Below are positions 8,396 to 16,279 of a stretch of DNA of 21,300 nt, one piece after another. The notes under the pieces are model-generated. The model was not told the DNA's origin and did no database searches. It saw only the letters and a program-made list of their open reading frames with translations. The translations under genes were made by a program, and so were the position numbers. Source of the stretch: Kiritimatiellia bacterium (GTDB lineage: Bacteria > Verrucomicrobiota > Kiritimatiellia > RFP12 > UBA1067); NCBI GenBank assembly GCA_017405115.1, contig JAFRBA010000238.1, positions 1 through 21,300 on the forward strand. Reading direction: 5' to 3'. How positions within the stretch are numbered: the first letter of the stretch is position 1; each line of letters begins with the position of its first letter.

Positions 8396-8404
8396 ATTAT
8401 ACCA
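8396..8404 (-). promoter_or_regulatory. Extended -10 promoter of ymdB-cca (and possibly the giant gene)
   Basis: On the minus strand TGG-TATAAT ends about 31 bases before the ymdB start. A TTGGCG lies 13 bases upstream of the -10, too close for a normal -35. The same TTGGCG-N13 arrangement precedes the -10 at 12647-12652. No strong terminator separates this site from the end of the preceding gene (stop at 8445). Confidence 0.55.
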
Positions 8405-8444
8405 AAAACGGAACCGCCAAGTCACACCGGGGAAGCGCAGAGCC

Positions 8445-10781
8445 TCACCGGCGGAATGGGAAGCAGTTGACGACCTTCGCCTTGACTGGCTTCGGCTTGC
8501 CCTCTTCGTCGAACTTCGCGGCATAGGCCGCCGGGCGGTCGCTGAAATTGAAGGTCACATGGTTGGCTATCGTCGCGTCCGGCTCGGCGACGTCGGCCAG
8601 CACCTGCGCGTGGCCGGCCTTGAGCCGGCCGTTGCGCGTGGACGAACAGCACCCGTCGACGTACGTCGAAGCGCCTGCTCCGAAATGGTAGATCGGCGTG
8701 ATGCCGCCCCACTCCCCGCCGAAGCGGTACGAGAACGTGCGAAGCGTACCGTAGTTGTCGATCCACTTCGCGTGGAACCGCCCCTTGTCGGGGTTGCCGG
8801 GCAACGGCTGCATGGACTTGTTGTACCACTCGAACACCAGCGGCACGCCGAGGACGTCGTACATCTCCATCACACCGCCCGGAAGGTTCACTATGCCGCT
8901 TACGCTCTCCACCCATTCCTCGCGCTTGTGGTTGGTGCGCATGGAATACCACACGCCGTCGAACACGGCCGGCGACGCGTTGCCCCTGTACAGATAGGGC
9001 GTGTTGGCGACTCCGCCGACGACCTCCACGCGGAAGCCGCCGCCCGCGCCGGCCTCGGCATGGACGGCCTCGCGCAGTTGGTCGTAGTAGTAGCAGTTGC
9101 GCAGCTGCGCGAAGCCCCTGCGCCCCGCGCATTCGAGCGCGTTCGCGCCCCAGCGGAACTCCACGTTCTCCACCATCGCGCGGCTCCCCTCCTCCACGCG
9201 GAAGATGGGGCCGGCGTCGTTCATTTGGGAAACGACGGCGCGCCCGCGACACGTCACCTTCACGTTGTCCGGCAGCACGACCGTCTCCGTCAGCTTGATC
9301 CACCTGGGCGGCAGCACAACCGTTCCGCCGCCCGCCCCGGCGGCCTTCGCCAGGAGCGCGCGGAGCTTCGCAGTGTCGTCGGGGTTTTTCTCGTCGTTCA
9401 GCATTTCCGAGCCGATGGAGCCGTCCGCGAACTCCGCTTCCGGGAACTCGCACCGCGTGGGGTGGAACTGCCTGCGCCGCAGAACGCCGGCGGGGATCTC
9501 GGCCCGGCACGCTTCAAGCGTCTCCGGCAGGGACAGGTCGAACGCCTCCCCGCCCACGCCAGACGTGGCGAAGGAAATCGACTCCAGAACCGGAAGCTTC
9601 GGGCGTCCCCTCGCCCCGGCGACGAGCTCCTCCAGCTCCGCAGCCGTCGGCGCCTTCTCGAACGAGAACACCTTGCGGACTCCGCTCGCACCGACCGCGC
9701 GCAGATCGTACACCCCCATGAGCGAGACGAGGCACCCTTCTGCGAAGCGGATCACCGGCCCGTCTCCGCCGCCCACCTCGCATCCGGAGAGGGTCAGCTG
9801 CAGCGCGCGCAGCCCTCTCAGCGGCTTGTTCACCACGGCCACGGCGGGCGTCGCGCCCTTCAGCGAGAAGGAGCAGTCCGTCAGCGACACCGCGCTGCCG
9901 GGCGCCTCGACGGCGGCCCTCGCCGCCGGCCCCACCGAAATGCGGCACCGCACGATCTGTACTTCGCCGCCGGCGCGAATCTGCGCGTTAGTGGAGTCGG
10001 CCGCGCCGCAGAAGTCGCTGTCGCGCACGACGATTCCGTCCGTCGAGCCGCAGAACGAGCGCGCATTGCCCTCGAAACGGCAGTCCTCAACGGTGAAAAG
10101 CGTCGAGTTGTTGTACGGGCGCAGCACCGACAGGTCGCGCTCTTCGAGGATGCACCGCCCGTCCTCGCCGCGCCGCCACCTGTACCGCGCCGCGTGAGTC
10201 ACCTTGAGCTTGTCGGTAGGAACGCCTTCGGTGACGAGGCTTGGATCCTCGCGATAGCTTTCGGTGAACACGGCCGTTCCGGCGGCGTTCCTGAACGTGC
10301 AGTTCCTAACGACGATGTTGGCGGATTCGAGGTTGCGAGTCCAGAAATAGGTCTGGTTGAACCCTCCCTCGAACGCAAGGCCCTCGATCTTGCAGCGGTA
10401 CGCGTCGCGGAAGAAGAACGTGTTCTGGTCGAGCGTCTCGTTGCGGACTACGGCCCCCTTCTCGCCGCGCACGTACACCGAATGCCGCAGCTCGACCGGC
10501 CCCGTCACGCGGTAGACGCCGGCCGGGAAGAGCAGCTCGCCGTTCGGCCCGTCCTGGCGGCTGTTCTTAATCCGCCCGCACATGGGCCACATGTCGCGGC
10601 GACCGACGACGCCGCCAGGCAGAAGAGCGTCCGCCGCCTTCTGTATCGCAAGCGTGTCGTCGTGCACGCCGTCACCGACGGCGCCGAAGTCCTTTACGTT
10701 CGCGGACTGCGCGGAGTGCAGCACATGGGCAACGCACAGCGTCGCAGCAACTACCAAGGTCTTGGTTTTCATCGTGTTCAT
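8445..10781 (-). CDS. Secreted pectate-lyase-superfamily protein with two beta-helix halves
   Basis: An N-terminal signal peptide (residues 1 to about 27, ending HSAQSA) is followed at 28 by NVKDFGAVGDGVHDDTLAIQ, the textbook start of the pectate_lyase_3 right-handed beta-helix. ELLFPAGVYRVTG and long runs of short beta-rungs follow. From about residue 450 a second copy of the start appears (NPDDTAKLRALLAKAAG, GGGTVVLPPRWIKLTETV), so the protein is a double beta-helix as in GH55-like and phage tailspike-like proteins. At 778 residues it is long enough for both halves. It probably acts on or binds a polysaccharide outside the cytoplasm; substrate and catalytic residues cannot be named. It starts 7 bases after the adhesin-like gene and is therefore cotranscribed with it. 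No barrel, anchor or PEP-CTERM signal is visible. Confidence 0.82.
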   Translation of the reverse strand: MNTMKTKTLVVAATLCVAHVLHSAQSANVKDFGAVGDGVHDDTLAIQKAADALLPGGVVGRRDMWPMCGRIKNSRQDGPNGELLFPAGVYRVTGPVELRHSVYVRGEKGAVVRNETLDQNTFFFRDAYRCKIEGLAFEGGFNQTYFWTRNLESANIVVRNCTFRNAAGTAVFTESYREDPSLVTEGVPTDKLKVTHAARYRWRRGEDGRCILEERDLSVLRPYNNSTLFTVEDCRFEGNARSFCGSTDGIVVRDSDFCGAADSTNAQIRAGGEVQIVRCRISVGPAARAAVEAPGSAVSLTDCSFSLKGATPAVAVVNKPLRGLRALQLTLSGCEVGGGDGPVIRFAEGCLVSLMGVYDLRAVGASGVRKVFSFEKAPTAAELEELVAGARGRPKLPVLESISFATSGVGGEAFDLSLPETLEACRAEIPAGVLRRRQFHPTRCEFPEAEFADGSIGSEMLNDEKNPDDTAKLRALLAKAAGAGGGTVVLPPRWIKLTETVVLPDNVKVTCRGRAVVSQMNDAGPIFRVEEGSRAMVENVEFRWGANALECAGRRGFAQLRNCYYYDQLREAVHAEAGAGGGFRVEVVGGVANTPYLYRGNASPAVFDGVWYSMRTNHKREEWVESVSGIVNLPGGVMEMYDVLGVPLVFEWYNKSMQPLPGNPDKGRFHAKWIDNYGTLRTFSYRFGGEWGGITPIYHFGAGASTYVDGCCSSTRNGRLKAGHAQVLADVAEPDATIANHVTFNFSDRPAAYAAKFDEEGKPKPVKAKVVNCFPFRR

Positions 10782-10788
10782 TTTAATC

Positions 10789-12615
10789 TCACATAACCAT
10801 GATGACCATTCCGAGCGGCTTTGAGACCTTCAGCATCAACTTGCGGCCATCAATATAGAACTTGCAATGCTCGGGGAGGCCTGCGTTCGCCGCGTCAAGC
10901 ACCGTCTGCGGAATCGTAAGATTGCCGCCGACATCCTGGCCGGCGCCGTTGGTTCCGGTGTGCATTTCGGCAAGGGTAAGCGTCCGCCTAGTGCCGCGCT
11001 CCAGCGATGCAAGGCAATCCGTAACATCAGCAGACAAAGTGCAGTCGTCCGTCAGCCGCAAATTGATGACTTTGATCGGCACGTCCGCGTAGACGCCGGA
11101 AGCAGGAATGTCGAAATGCAGACGCGAGCCATGCGCCAGCGAGAGCCCCGTGAGCCTGAAATCCACCTTCGGCGAATCGCCCTGTATCACGAGAGCGTTG
11201 TTCGTCGTCGTGGCAGTGGAGCCATTCGGAACGTATCCGATCTGGAGAGAATACGCGTTCGGGTCGTTGCGCGCTGTCGTCAGCGTGCCGTTCGAAACCA
11301 CGAGGCTGTGATCCTGACGGCATACGAACATGTCATAGAACTCGAACTTGCCCCCGTCCTCCACGATTATGGAGTTAGCATAGCTGTTGGCGTTCGCCAC
11401 GCTCATGTAGAACTTCATCGCGGTTTTGACGACCTGCGAGCCGCTGCCGCTTATGCGGAGGGTGTTGTTGTGAGCACTACCGGAGAAGGTGACATCCGCG
11501 CCAGTTATGAGGGAGTGCGAAGCACCGCCCTCGAACGACAGCGTGTTGTTGCATCCAGACTCGAAAAACGGCGCGTCCGTGTCCGACACGTACGAAAGCG
11601 TCGTTTCAGAGCCAATCAGGCGCACGACGTTGTTGCTGGCGGCAGCGCTCCTTCCAACGCGGAACGACCCATTGACCGTTACCGGCGTGTTGTATATTTC
11701 GGCCGAGTTGTTGTATCCTGCATGTCCGATAGACAAAGCCTGAAATGTTTTTATAGTTGAATTGGACGCCACGAGAAGATTGTCGTGCGCGATGCTGGTG
11801 CTATTGGCATTCCCAACGTAAAGCGAACCGCAGGTAAACGACGCTCCGTCGTCCAGAATCAGCTTCGCGTCCTTCGTCATATATCCGATGTTCACGTTCT
11901 TTCCAGACGCGCCCACGAACTTGGAGTTCGCGCCATGCACGTAAATCGTTCCGCCAGAAACCGTACTCTGCGTTTCGGTTGCCACGAAGTCACTCGCGTT
12001 GACCGTTCCGTCTTTTGCGATTTCAAGGACGCCGTTGTTCGCACCCGCCACGTATCCAATCGTTATCCTCCGCGTCGTAATCGAGGCACCGTTCGTAACG
12101 ACGATCCGGTCGTTTGCCCCTGTGCCCTGATACCCTGGCATCAAGTAGCCTGCCAAGGAGACCTGGGCGTTGTCGGTGACGATTATCTTGCATTCTTTCC
12201 GGTGCCCTGCGGTGAAAATAGAATATGCCCCCGTCAGATTCCATTTGCCGCCAATGAGCCAAATCGTGCTGTTGTTGAACTGATAATCATAGAACACAGT
12301 AGTCGGACTTCCGTCGCCAGTTCCATTGCCAGTCAGCGTAACGGTGGCATCGTTTTCGGACAAGTCGAACTTGCAGGTGCCGCTTTGGGTCGGATTGAAG
12401 ACGAGCGACTTGAATGTGACGTCCTCTGACGCCTTGTAGGTGATTCTTTGGGTCATCTTCACTGCATCAGTCGTGCTCGGCAGCGTGTTGTCAGGCCAGT
12501 TGTTGGGATTCGCGATGTCGCCGTCGCCAAGCGTGTTGGAAAAGTCGACCGCCTGCGACTGTACAACGGCGCAGACCATCGCGGTCACGGCAACAACCAT
12601 CGTCTTGACGTTCAT
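10789..12615 (-). CDS. Secreted beta-helix, adhesin-like repeat protein
   Basis: The first ~22 residues form a signal peptide (MNVKTMVVAVTAMVCAVVQSQA). GDGDIANPNNWPDNTLPSTTDAV follows, a W-containing opening typical of PVC-group autotransporter-like beta-helix proteins. The body is a ladder of short strands rich in Asn, Thr, Ser and Gly; a recurring N-N-[TV]-[LV] turn is seen at about 325-385 (SNNVVRLIGS, CNNTLSFEGG, HNNTLRISGS). There is no C-terminal barrel or sorting motif; it ends KLMLKVSKPLGMVIMVM. Base composition is richer in A/T than the neighbours upstream. GGAGA precedes the ATG, and an extended -10 lies about 32 bases upstream. The role (surface layer, matrix or glycan binding) is inferred only from fold type and partnership with the lyase-like gene. 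Confidence 0.78.
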   Translation of the reverse strand: MNVKTMVVAVTAMVCAVVQSQAVDFSNTLGDGDIANPNNWPDNTLPSTTDAVKMTQRITYKASEDVTFKSLVFNPTQSGTCKFDLSENDATVTLTGNGTGDGSPTTVFYDYQFNNSTIWLIGGKWNLTGAYSIFTAGHRKECKIIVTDNAQVSLAGYLMPGYQGTGANDRIVVTNGASITTRRITIGYVAGANNGVLEIAKDGTVNASDFVATETQSTVSGGTIYVHGANSKFVGASGKNVNIGYMTKDAKLILDDGASFTCGSLYVGNANSTSIAHDNLLVASNSTIKTFQALSIGHAGYNNSAEIYNTPVTVNGSFRVGRSAAASNNVVRLIGSETTLSYVSDTDAPFFESGCNNTLSFEGGASHSLITGADVTFSGSAHNNTLRISGSGSQVVKTAMKFYMSVANANSYANSIIVEDGGKFEFYDMFVCRQDHSLVVSNGTLTTARNDPNAYSLQIGYVPNGSTATTTNNALVIQGDSPKVDFRLTGLSLAHGSRLHFDIPASGVYADVPIKVINLRLTDDCTLSADVTDCLASLERGTRRTLTLAEMHTGTNGAGQDVGGNLTIPQTVLDAANAGLPEHCKFYIDGRKLMLKVSKPLGMVIMVM

Positions 12616-12646
12616 TGTAGTCTCCGTTTCATGCTAATTCGCTGGC

Positions 12647-12655
12647 ATTGTACCA
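12647..12655 (-). promoter_or_regulatory. Extended -10 promoter of the beta-helix gene pair
   Basis: The minus strand reads TGG-TACAAT, ending about 32 bases before the start codon of the adhesin-like gene. TTGGCG lies 13 bases upstream, matching the ymdB promoter arrangement. The 12-bp tandem repeat at 12701-12724 sits about 50 bases further upstream. Confidence 0.5.
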
Positions 12656-12700
12656 AATACGATTGCGCCAACACCATCTGTGGCCGCAAAAACGCCAAAT

Positions 12701-12724
12701 GAGATGCAATAAGAGATGTAATAA
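12701..12724. repeat. 12-bp tandem repeat, candidate regulator operator
   Basis: Two adjacent copies of GAGATG(C/T)AATAA differ at one base. They lie between the stop of the GntR/LacI-type regulator and the promoter of the two secreted genes. A tandem site one helical turn apart could bind the regulator dimer. This is inference only. Confidence 0.4.
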
Positions 12725-12729
12725 GACCT

Positions 12730-13884
12730 TCACAACGAGGTTCCGCGGACAAACCTTGCCGCTATGCGGGGCGGTGCGAGACGTTTCCCGGCAAGCCAAG
12801 CCTTGATCCAACGCCCAATCTTCGCGGCGTTTGCGGCGTTATCGGACTCAAAGCGCGTAAGCGGACGGAAGAAAACGGGGCCAAGCCCCTTGTTCGAGAA
12901 CGTAAGTATCTTGACGTCCCCGGGAACCCTCACACCGTGGCGCGCCATCGCCAGAAAAGCGCCTGCCGCGATGAAGTCGTCGTAGAACACGATTGCGTCT
13001 GGGAGCCCCCCGCCATCGGGGGACGAGAGGCGTGCGTCGAACGCATCCAGCGCCGCCTTCTGCCAGGCGGAAACGCATGTCTTGTGCGGCGGCAAGGCGA
13101 GCGCCTTTCTCTGCACATGCAGGCCAGCCGAGAAGAACGGCGCGGACATGCGGTCGTTTGGCCATGAGCCGCCTCCGTATATCTCCACATGTCGGCAACG
13201 CTCCCTTTTCAGGACGCGGACGATGTCGGCGACAAGTTCGTCGTCAACTCTGTTGAACACCGCTTCGGCGCCGGGGAACTTCTCATATCCAACGGATATG
13301 ACGGCGAACGGGATCCCGGCGCGGCGGAAGATGTCCGTGTGTCTTGCCTGGGATATCTCGCAGAGGGCGAAGTCCACGCCCCGCCTTACGGCGTCCAGCA
13401 GCTGCGCCGACGACTCGGCCTGCCTGCCGCGCCCGATCGCCACATGCTCGAAGCGCATGCCCGCAGACCTCAGCAGCTCGCCAAGGTGGAACGCGAAGAC
13501 GTTGCGGCTCCATATGTCGCCGTTGTCGACCGATACGTAGACGACAAGCCGTCGCCTTTCCGGCACGAGCCTTCCCGTGACCACGGCACCTACGTGTCGC
13601 TTTACCGAAAGCGCGCCTTCCCTGGCGAGCGTCCTCATGGCCTTGCGCGGGACGAACGCGCTGCAGCCAAGCGCCGACGTCCATTCCCTGACAGGCGGCA
13701 GGATGTCTCCGATGCCGAACTTCCCCGAGCGTATCGCATTCCTCAAGGCATCGGCAAACTGCTCGGCAAGCGGCCTCGGCGAAGAGAAATCGAGCGATAT
13801 GCCGCAGAACCTGCCGTCCCGAGGCTTTGCGGAATTGGCATGGCTTTTCACACCCTTTATCTCGATTTCCTCTCCCTGAGCCAT
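12730..13884 (-). CDS. GntR-type HTH / LacI-type sensor transcriptional regulator
   Basis: Residues about 37-105 form a GntR winged helix: PLAEQFADALRNAIRSGKF, then GDILPPVREWTSALG and RKAMRTLAREGAL. From about 115 the protein switches to a periplasmic-binding-protein-like sugar sensor as in LacI/AraR (RLVVYVSVDNGDIWSRNVFAF; GIPFAVISVG; DAIVFYDDFIAAGAFLAM; VRVPGDVKILTFSN). AraR of Bacillus has this architecture and responds to sugars; here the ligand is unknown. The ATG lies inside the 3' end of the Sel1 gene (28-base overlap) with no strong ribosome binding site, suggesting translational coupling. The next genes downstream encode secreted beta-helix proteins with their own promoter and a tandem repeat, so they are likely targets. 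Confidence 0.85.
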   Translation of the reverse strand: MAQGEEIEIKGVKSHANSAKPRDGRFCGISLDFSSPRPLAEQFADALRNAIRSGKFGIGDILPPVREWTSALGCSAFVPRKAMRTLAREGALSVKRHVGAVVTGRLVPERRRLVVYVSVDNGDIWSRNVFAFHLGELLRSAGMRFEHVAIGRGRQAESSAQLLDAVRRGVDFALCEISQARHTDIFRRAGIPFAVISVGYEKFPGAEAVFNRVDDELVADIVRVLKRERCRHVEIYGGGSWPNDRMSAPFFSAGLHVQRKALALPPHKTCVSAWQKAALDAFDARLSSPDGGGLPDAIVFYDDFIAAGAFLAMARHGVRVPGDVKILTFSNKGLGPVFFRPLTRFESDNAANAAKIGRWIKAWLAGKRLAPPRIAARFVRGTSL

Positions 13885-14588
13885 TTCGCGGCGGCCTCGT
13901 CGCCGCGCACAGCTCGCCCGCGCATCCCCCAGAACAGCGAAAGCTCCGTGTTCTTCTCAACGCCATGGCCGAACTGGTACATCGCGGACAGGTTGTCCAT
14001 CGCCTCCGGATGCCCGGCCTCCGCGGCGGAGCGGTAGCACTGGAATGCCATCGCCATGTCCTGCGGACACCCCAGGCCCTGAAGGTAGCAGGCCCCGAGG
14101 TTGACGAATCCGTTGGGGTCGCGCTGGGCGGCGGCACGTCGGAAGTAGTTGTAGCTCTTCTCGAGGACGCGCTGGAGCTTGTTCGTGTCGGCGCCCGGCC
14201 CGCGGGCGGCGAGCGCCTCCTGCGTGGCGAGCGTCCCGAGCGCGTTCAGAGCCTGCACGTTGCCGCCGTTCGCCGCGCGCATGAGAAGCCGGCAGTCGTT
14301 CGTCTCGAGCGACAGCAGGTACCACGCGAGCGGATTGTCCGTCTTCTCGGCAAGCGCAAGTATGCGGCCCCGGGACGCCGCAAGGTAGCGCTCGGCGAGC
14401 TTCTTGTCGTCCGTCGTGACGCCGATGACGAACTGCTGAAGCGGACGGCCCGCCGCGGCGTCCCGCTCGACGATGGCCTTCGCGGCCGCGAAGGTCTTCG
14501 CGCCCGTGGCGGACGGGGAGTTGAGCACCACCGCCACCGCGTCCGCGGAGGTCATCGCACAGAGCATCGCTATCGCCGCGAACGTCAT
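13857..14588 (-). CDS. Secreted Sel1-repeat (TPR-like) protein
   Basis: This 243-residue protein has a probable signal peptide (MTFAAIAMLCAMTSADA). Sel1-like repeats follow: LLMRAANGGNVQALNALGTL, FRRAAAQRDPNGFVNLGACY and CYRSAAEAGHPEAMDNLSAMY, each with the A-x(2)-G helix-turn-helix spacing. A fourth, partial unit (SLFWGMRGRAVRGDEAAAKW) ends the protein. Sel1 repeats form superhelical protein-binding scaffolds in the periplasm or at the envelope; a specific partner is not visible. The ATG overlaps the stop of the methyltransferase-like gene (ATGA at 14588..14585), and its own 3' end overlaps the regulator start. The position inside a hisS operon looks like cotranscription, not a functional link. 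Confidence 0.8.
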   Translation of the reverse strand: MTFAAIAMLCAMTSADAVAVVLNSPSATGAKTFAAAKAIVERDAAAGRPLQQFVIGVTTDDKKLAERYLAASRGRILALAEKTDNPLAWYLLSLETNDCRLLMRAANGGNVQALNALGTLATQEALAARGPGADTNKLQRVLEKSYNYFRRAAAQRDPNGFVNLGACYLQGLGCPQDMAMAFQCYRSAAEAGHPEAMDNLSAMYQFGHGVEKNTELSLFWGMRGRAVRGDEAAAKWLRERKSR

Positions 14589-15016
14589 ACGTATGGACGG
14601 AAGCTGTTGTTAAGGGTGCGCCAGTTCTTCTTCTGCGCGCAGATCGACAGCGTGCGGACGCCGCGGCCGAAATGCCACCATGGCGGGCGCTCGACGTCGG
14701 CGATGTTGAAGCCGTCGCGCACGAGCGAATAGATGTCCGGCAGGGCGAACCCCTCCTGCCTCTTCGTGCGCTGCGGCACCGTGAAGTAGAGCCTGCCCTC
14801 GGGCCTGAGCACGCGGTGCGCCTCGCGCACGGACGCGCGAGAGACAGCGCCTCCGGCCATTATGACGACGTCGAACTGCTCGTCCTCGAACGGGAACTCC
14901 GCGACGGCCCCTATCGCCCGCCAGGCCCTGCCCCTCAGCCGGCCGTAGCGGTGTGGCAGCTCGCCATCGCGGAACCCCACCTCGAGGCTCGCCCGTATGT
15001 CCCTCAGCTCAGGCAT
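14585..15016 (-). CDS. Small class I SAM methyltransferase-like protein, shortened N-terminal half
   Basis: At 143 residues this is much shorter than usual for the family. The second half of a Methyltransf_11 fold is clear: FPFEDEQFDVVIMAGG (motif II strand), then REAHRVLRPEGRLYFTVP (post-motif strand and turn), and a C-terminal region ending ICAQKKNW. The SAM-binding motif I (GxGxG) is missing; SLEVGFRDGEL at about 11-21 may be a decayed version. It could be a trimmed enzyme, a non-catalytic relative or a degenerate gene, although both ends are tightly embedded in the operon. The start overlaps the 3' end of hisS by 13 bases, and GGAGG lies only one base before the ATG, so the start is uncertain. 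Confidence 0.65.
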   Translation of the reverse strand: MPELRDIRASLEVGFRDGELPHRYGRLRGRAWRAIGAVAEFPFEDEQFDVVIMAGGAVSRASVREAHRVLRPEGRLYFTVPQRTKRQEGFALPDIYSLVRDGFNIADVERPPWWHFGRGVRTLSICAQKKNWRTLNNSFRPYV

Positions 15017-16236
15017 ACCTCCGTCTCCTCGCGCGTATCCATGTCCTTCATCCTGGCAACGCCCTTGGCGACGTCGTCAGGTCCGAGAAAGACGGCCTTG
15101 GCCGCGCCGCGCTCCGAGGCGTGGGCGAAGAACTTCTTCGGCTTGAGGCTCCTGAGGGAAAGGTCGACGCGCTCCCCTTCGCGGCGGAGACGGGAGGCGA
15201 GCGCGAGCGCGGCGTCGCGCTGCTCGGGGAACATGAAGCCGACGGCGACGCCGGTGCGCGCCCTGGCGGCGTCCGACCCGAGACGCGCCTTGAGGAGCTC
15301 GGTGACGACGACGTCGCCGAAGCCGAGGCCGACAGCCGTCGCGGGCTCCCCGCCGATGGTCGTGAGGAGATTGTCGTAGCGCCCGCCGCCGAAGATCGCG
15401 CGGAACTCGCCTGCCGTGTCGAAGCACTCGAACACGACGCCCGTGTAGTAGCTCAGGCCGCGTATCACGGAAATGTCGAACTGGAGCACGCCGGCGAAAC
15501 CGGCGATCTCCGCCAGGCGAAAGAGCTCCACCAGCTCCGGGCAGTCTGCGTAGTCCTTCGTGTCCATGACGGCGAAGGCCGCCTGCGTCTCGGCGTCGGA
15601 GAGCCCGCCGTCGCGCAGCATTGCCGCGATCTCGGCGTCCGGCATCTTGCCGCGCTTGTCGAGCGCCAGGAACACCTGCGCGTGGCGCTCGGCGGGGATG
15701 CCGCTCCTGGCGAGCAGGTCGCCCAGGAACCTGCGCGACGAGACTCGCACGCGGAAGTCGCCGTCGGAGAGGCCCATGCGCCTGAGCGCGTCGACGGCCG
15801 CGCCTATCACCTCGGCCTCGGCGAGTATGGATTCCTCGCCGATGATGTCCACGTTCCACTGGTAGTGCTCGCGCTTGCGCCCCTTCGTCATGCGCTCGTA
15901 CCGGAAGCACTGGGCGATGGTGGTCCACTTCAGCGGAAATGACAGCTCCTTCTGGCGCTGCGCGACCATTCGCGCCAATGTCGGCGTCATCTCGGCGCGG
16001 AGCGCGAGGTGGCGGTCGGACTTGTCGAAGAAGTGGTATATCTGCTCGCCGACCTCTTCGCCGGCCTTGCGGGCAAGAAGCTCGTAGCTCTCCACGACGC
16101 AGGCGTCGTACGGCTCGAAGCCCGCGGCGGCGCCGGCCGCTCGGAAGGCGTCGAATACGCGGTTGCGCCAGACCATGTCCTCCGGATAGAAGTCGCGCAT
16201 GCCGCGCGGCGCCTCGAAACTTATCTTGTCTGCCAT
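15004..16236 (-). CDS. hisS: Histidine--tRNA ligase
   Basis: This class II synthetase charges tRNA-His with histidine. It shows PRGMRDFYPED near the N terminus, the TPE-like LRAEMTPTLAR at about 79-89 (motif 1 end), FRYERMTKGRKREHYQWNVDIIG (motif 2 with the catalytic Arg), the histidine-specific RGLSYYTGVVFE and GGGRYDNL, and motif 3 (GLGFGDVV). An anticodon-binding domain follows. The ATG at 16236 is preferred over the ATG six bases upstream (16242) because GAGGAG then sits 7 bases away instead of 1. It is first in a run with the small methyltransferase-like, Sel1 and regulator genes. Its promoter overlaps the 3' end of the radical SAM gene. Length is about 410 residues, as expected. Confidence 0.96.
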   Translation of the reverse strand: MADKISFEAPRGMRDFYPEDMVWRNRVFDAFRAAGAAAGFEPYDACVVESYELLARKAGEEVGEQIYHFFDKSDRHLALRAEMTPTLARMVAQRQKELSFPLKWTTIAQCFRYERMTKGRKREHYQWNVDIIGEESILAEAEVIGAAVDALRRMGLSDGDFRVRVSSRRFLGDLLARSGIPAERHAQVFLALDKRGKMPDAEIAAMLRDGGLSDAETQAAFAVMDTKDYADCPELVELFRLAEIAGFAGVLQFDISVIRGLSYYTGVVFECFDTAGEFRAIFGGGRYDNLLTTIGGEPATAVGLGFGDVVVTELLKARLGSDAARARTGVAVGFMFPEQRDAALALASRLRREGERVDLSLRSLKPKKFFAHASERGAAKAVFLGPDDVAKGVARMKDMDTREETEVCLS

Positions 16237-16262
16237 TCGCATGCTCCTCGCTTAGACGCCAT

Positions 16263-16271
16263 AGTATAGCA
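16263..16271 (-). promoter_or_regulatory. Extended -10 promoter of the hisS operon
   Basis: The minus strand reads TGC-TATACT about 27 bases before the preferred hisS start. TTACGA (16292..16287) is a possible weak -35 with 18-base spacing; it overlaps the last codons of the radical SAM gene. Confidence 0.5.
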
Positions 16272-16279
16272 TAAATGCC

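Noticed and set aside
8559..10796. A 745-codon plus-strand frame opposite the pectate-lyase-like gene
   Set aside because: Same register effect. The minus strand encodes a signal peptide and family motifs; the plus-strand product is Arg/Val/His-rich with no motif.
10789..10860. A PEP-CTERM or autotransporter barrel at the end of the adhesin-like protein
   Set aside because: The C terminus is KLMLKVSKPLGMVIMVM, with no PEP motif, transmembrane helix plus basic tail, or barrel strands.
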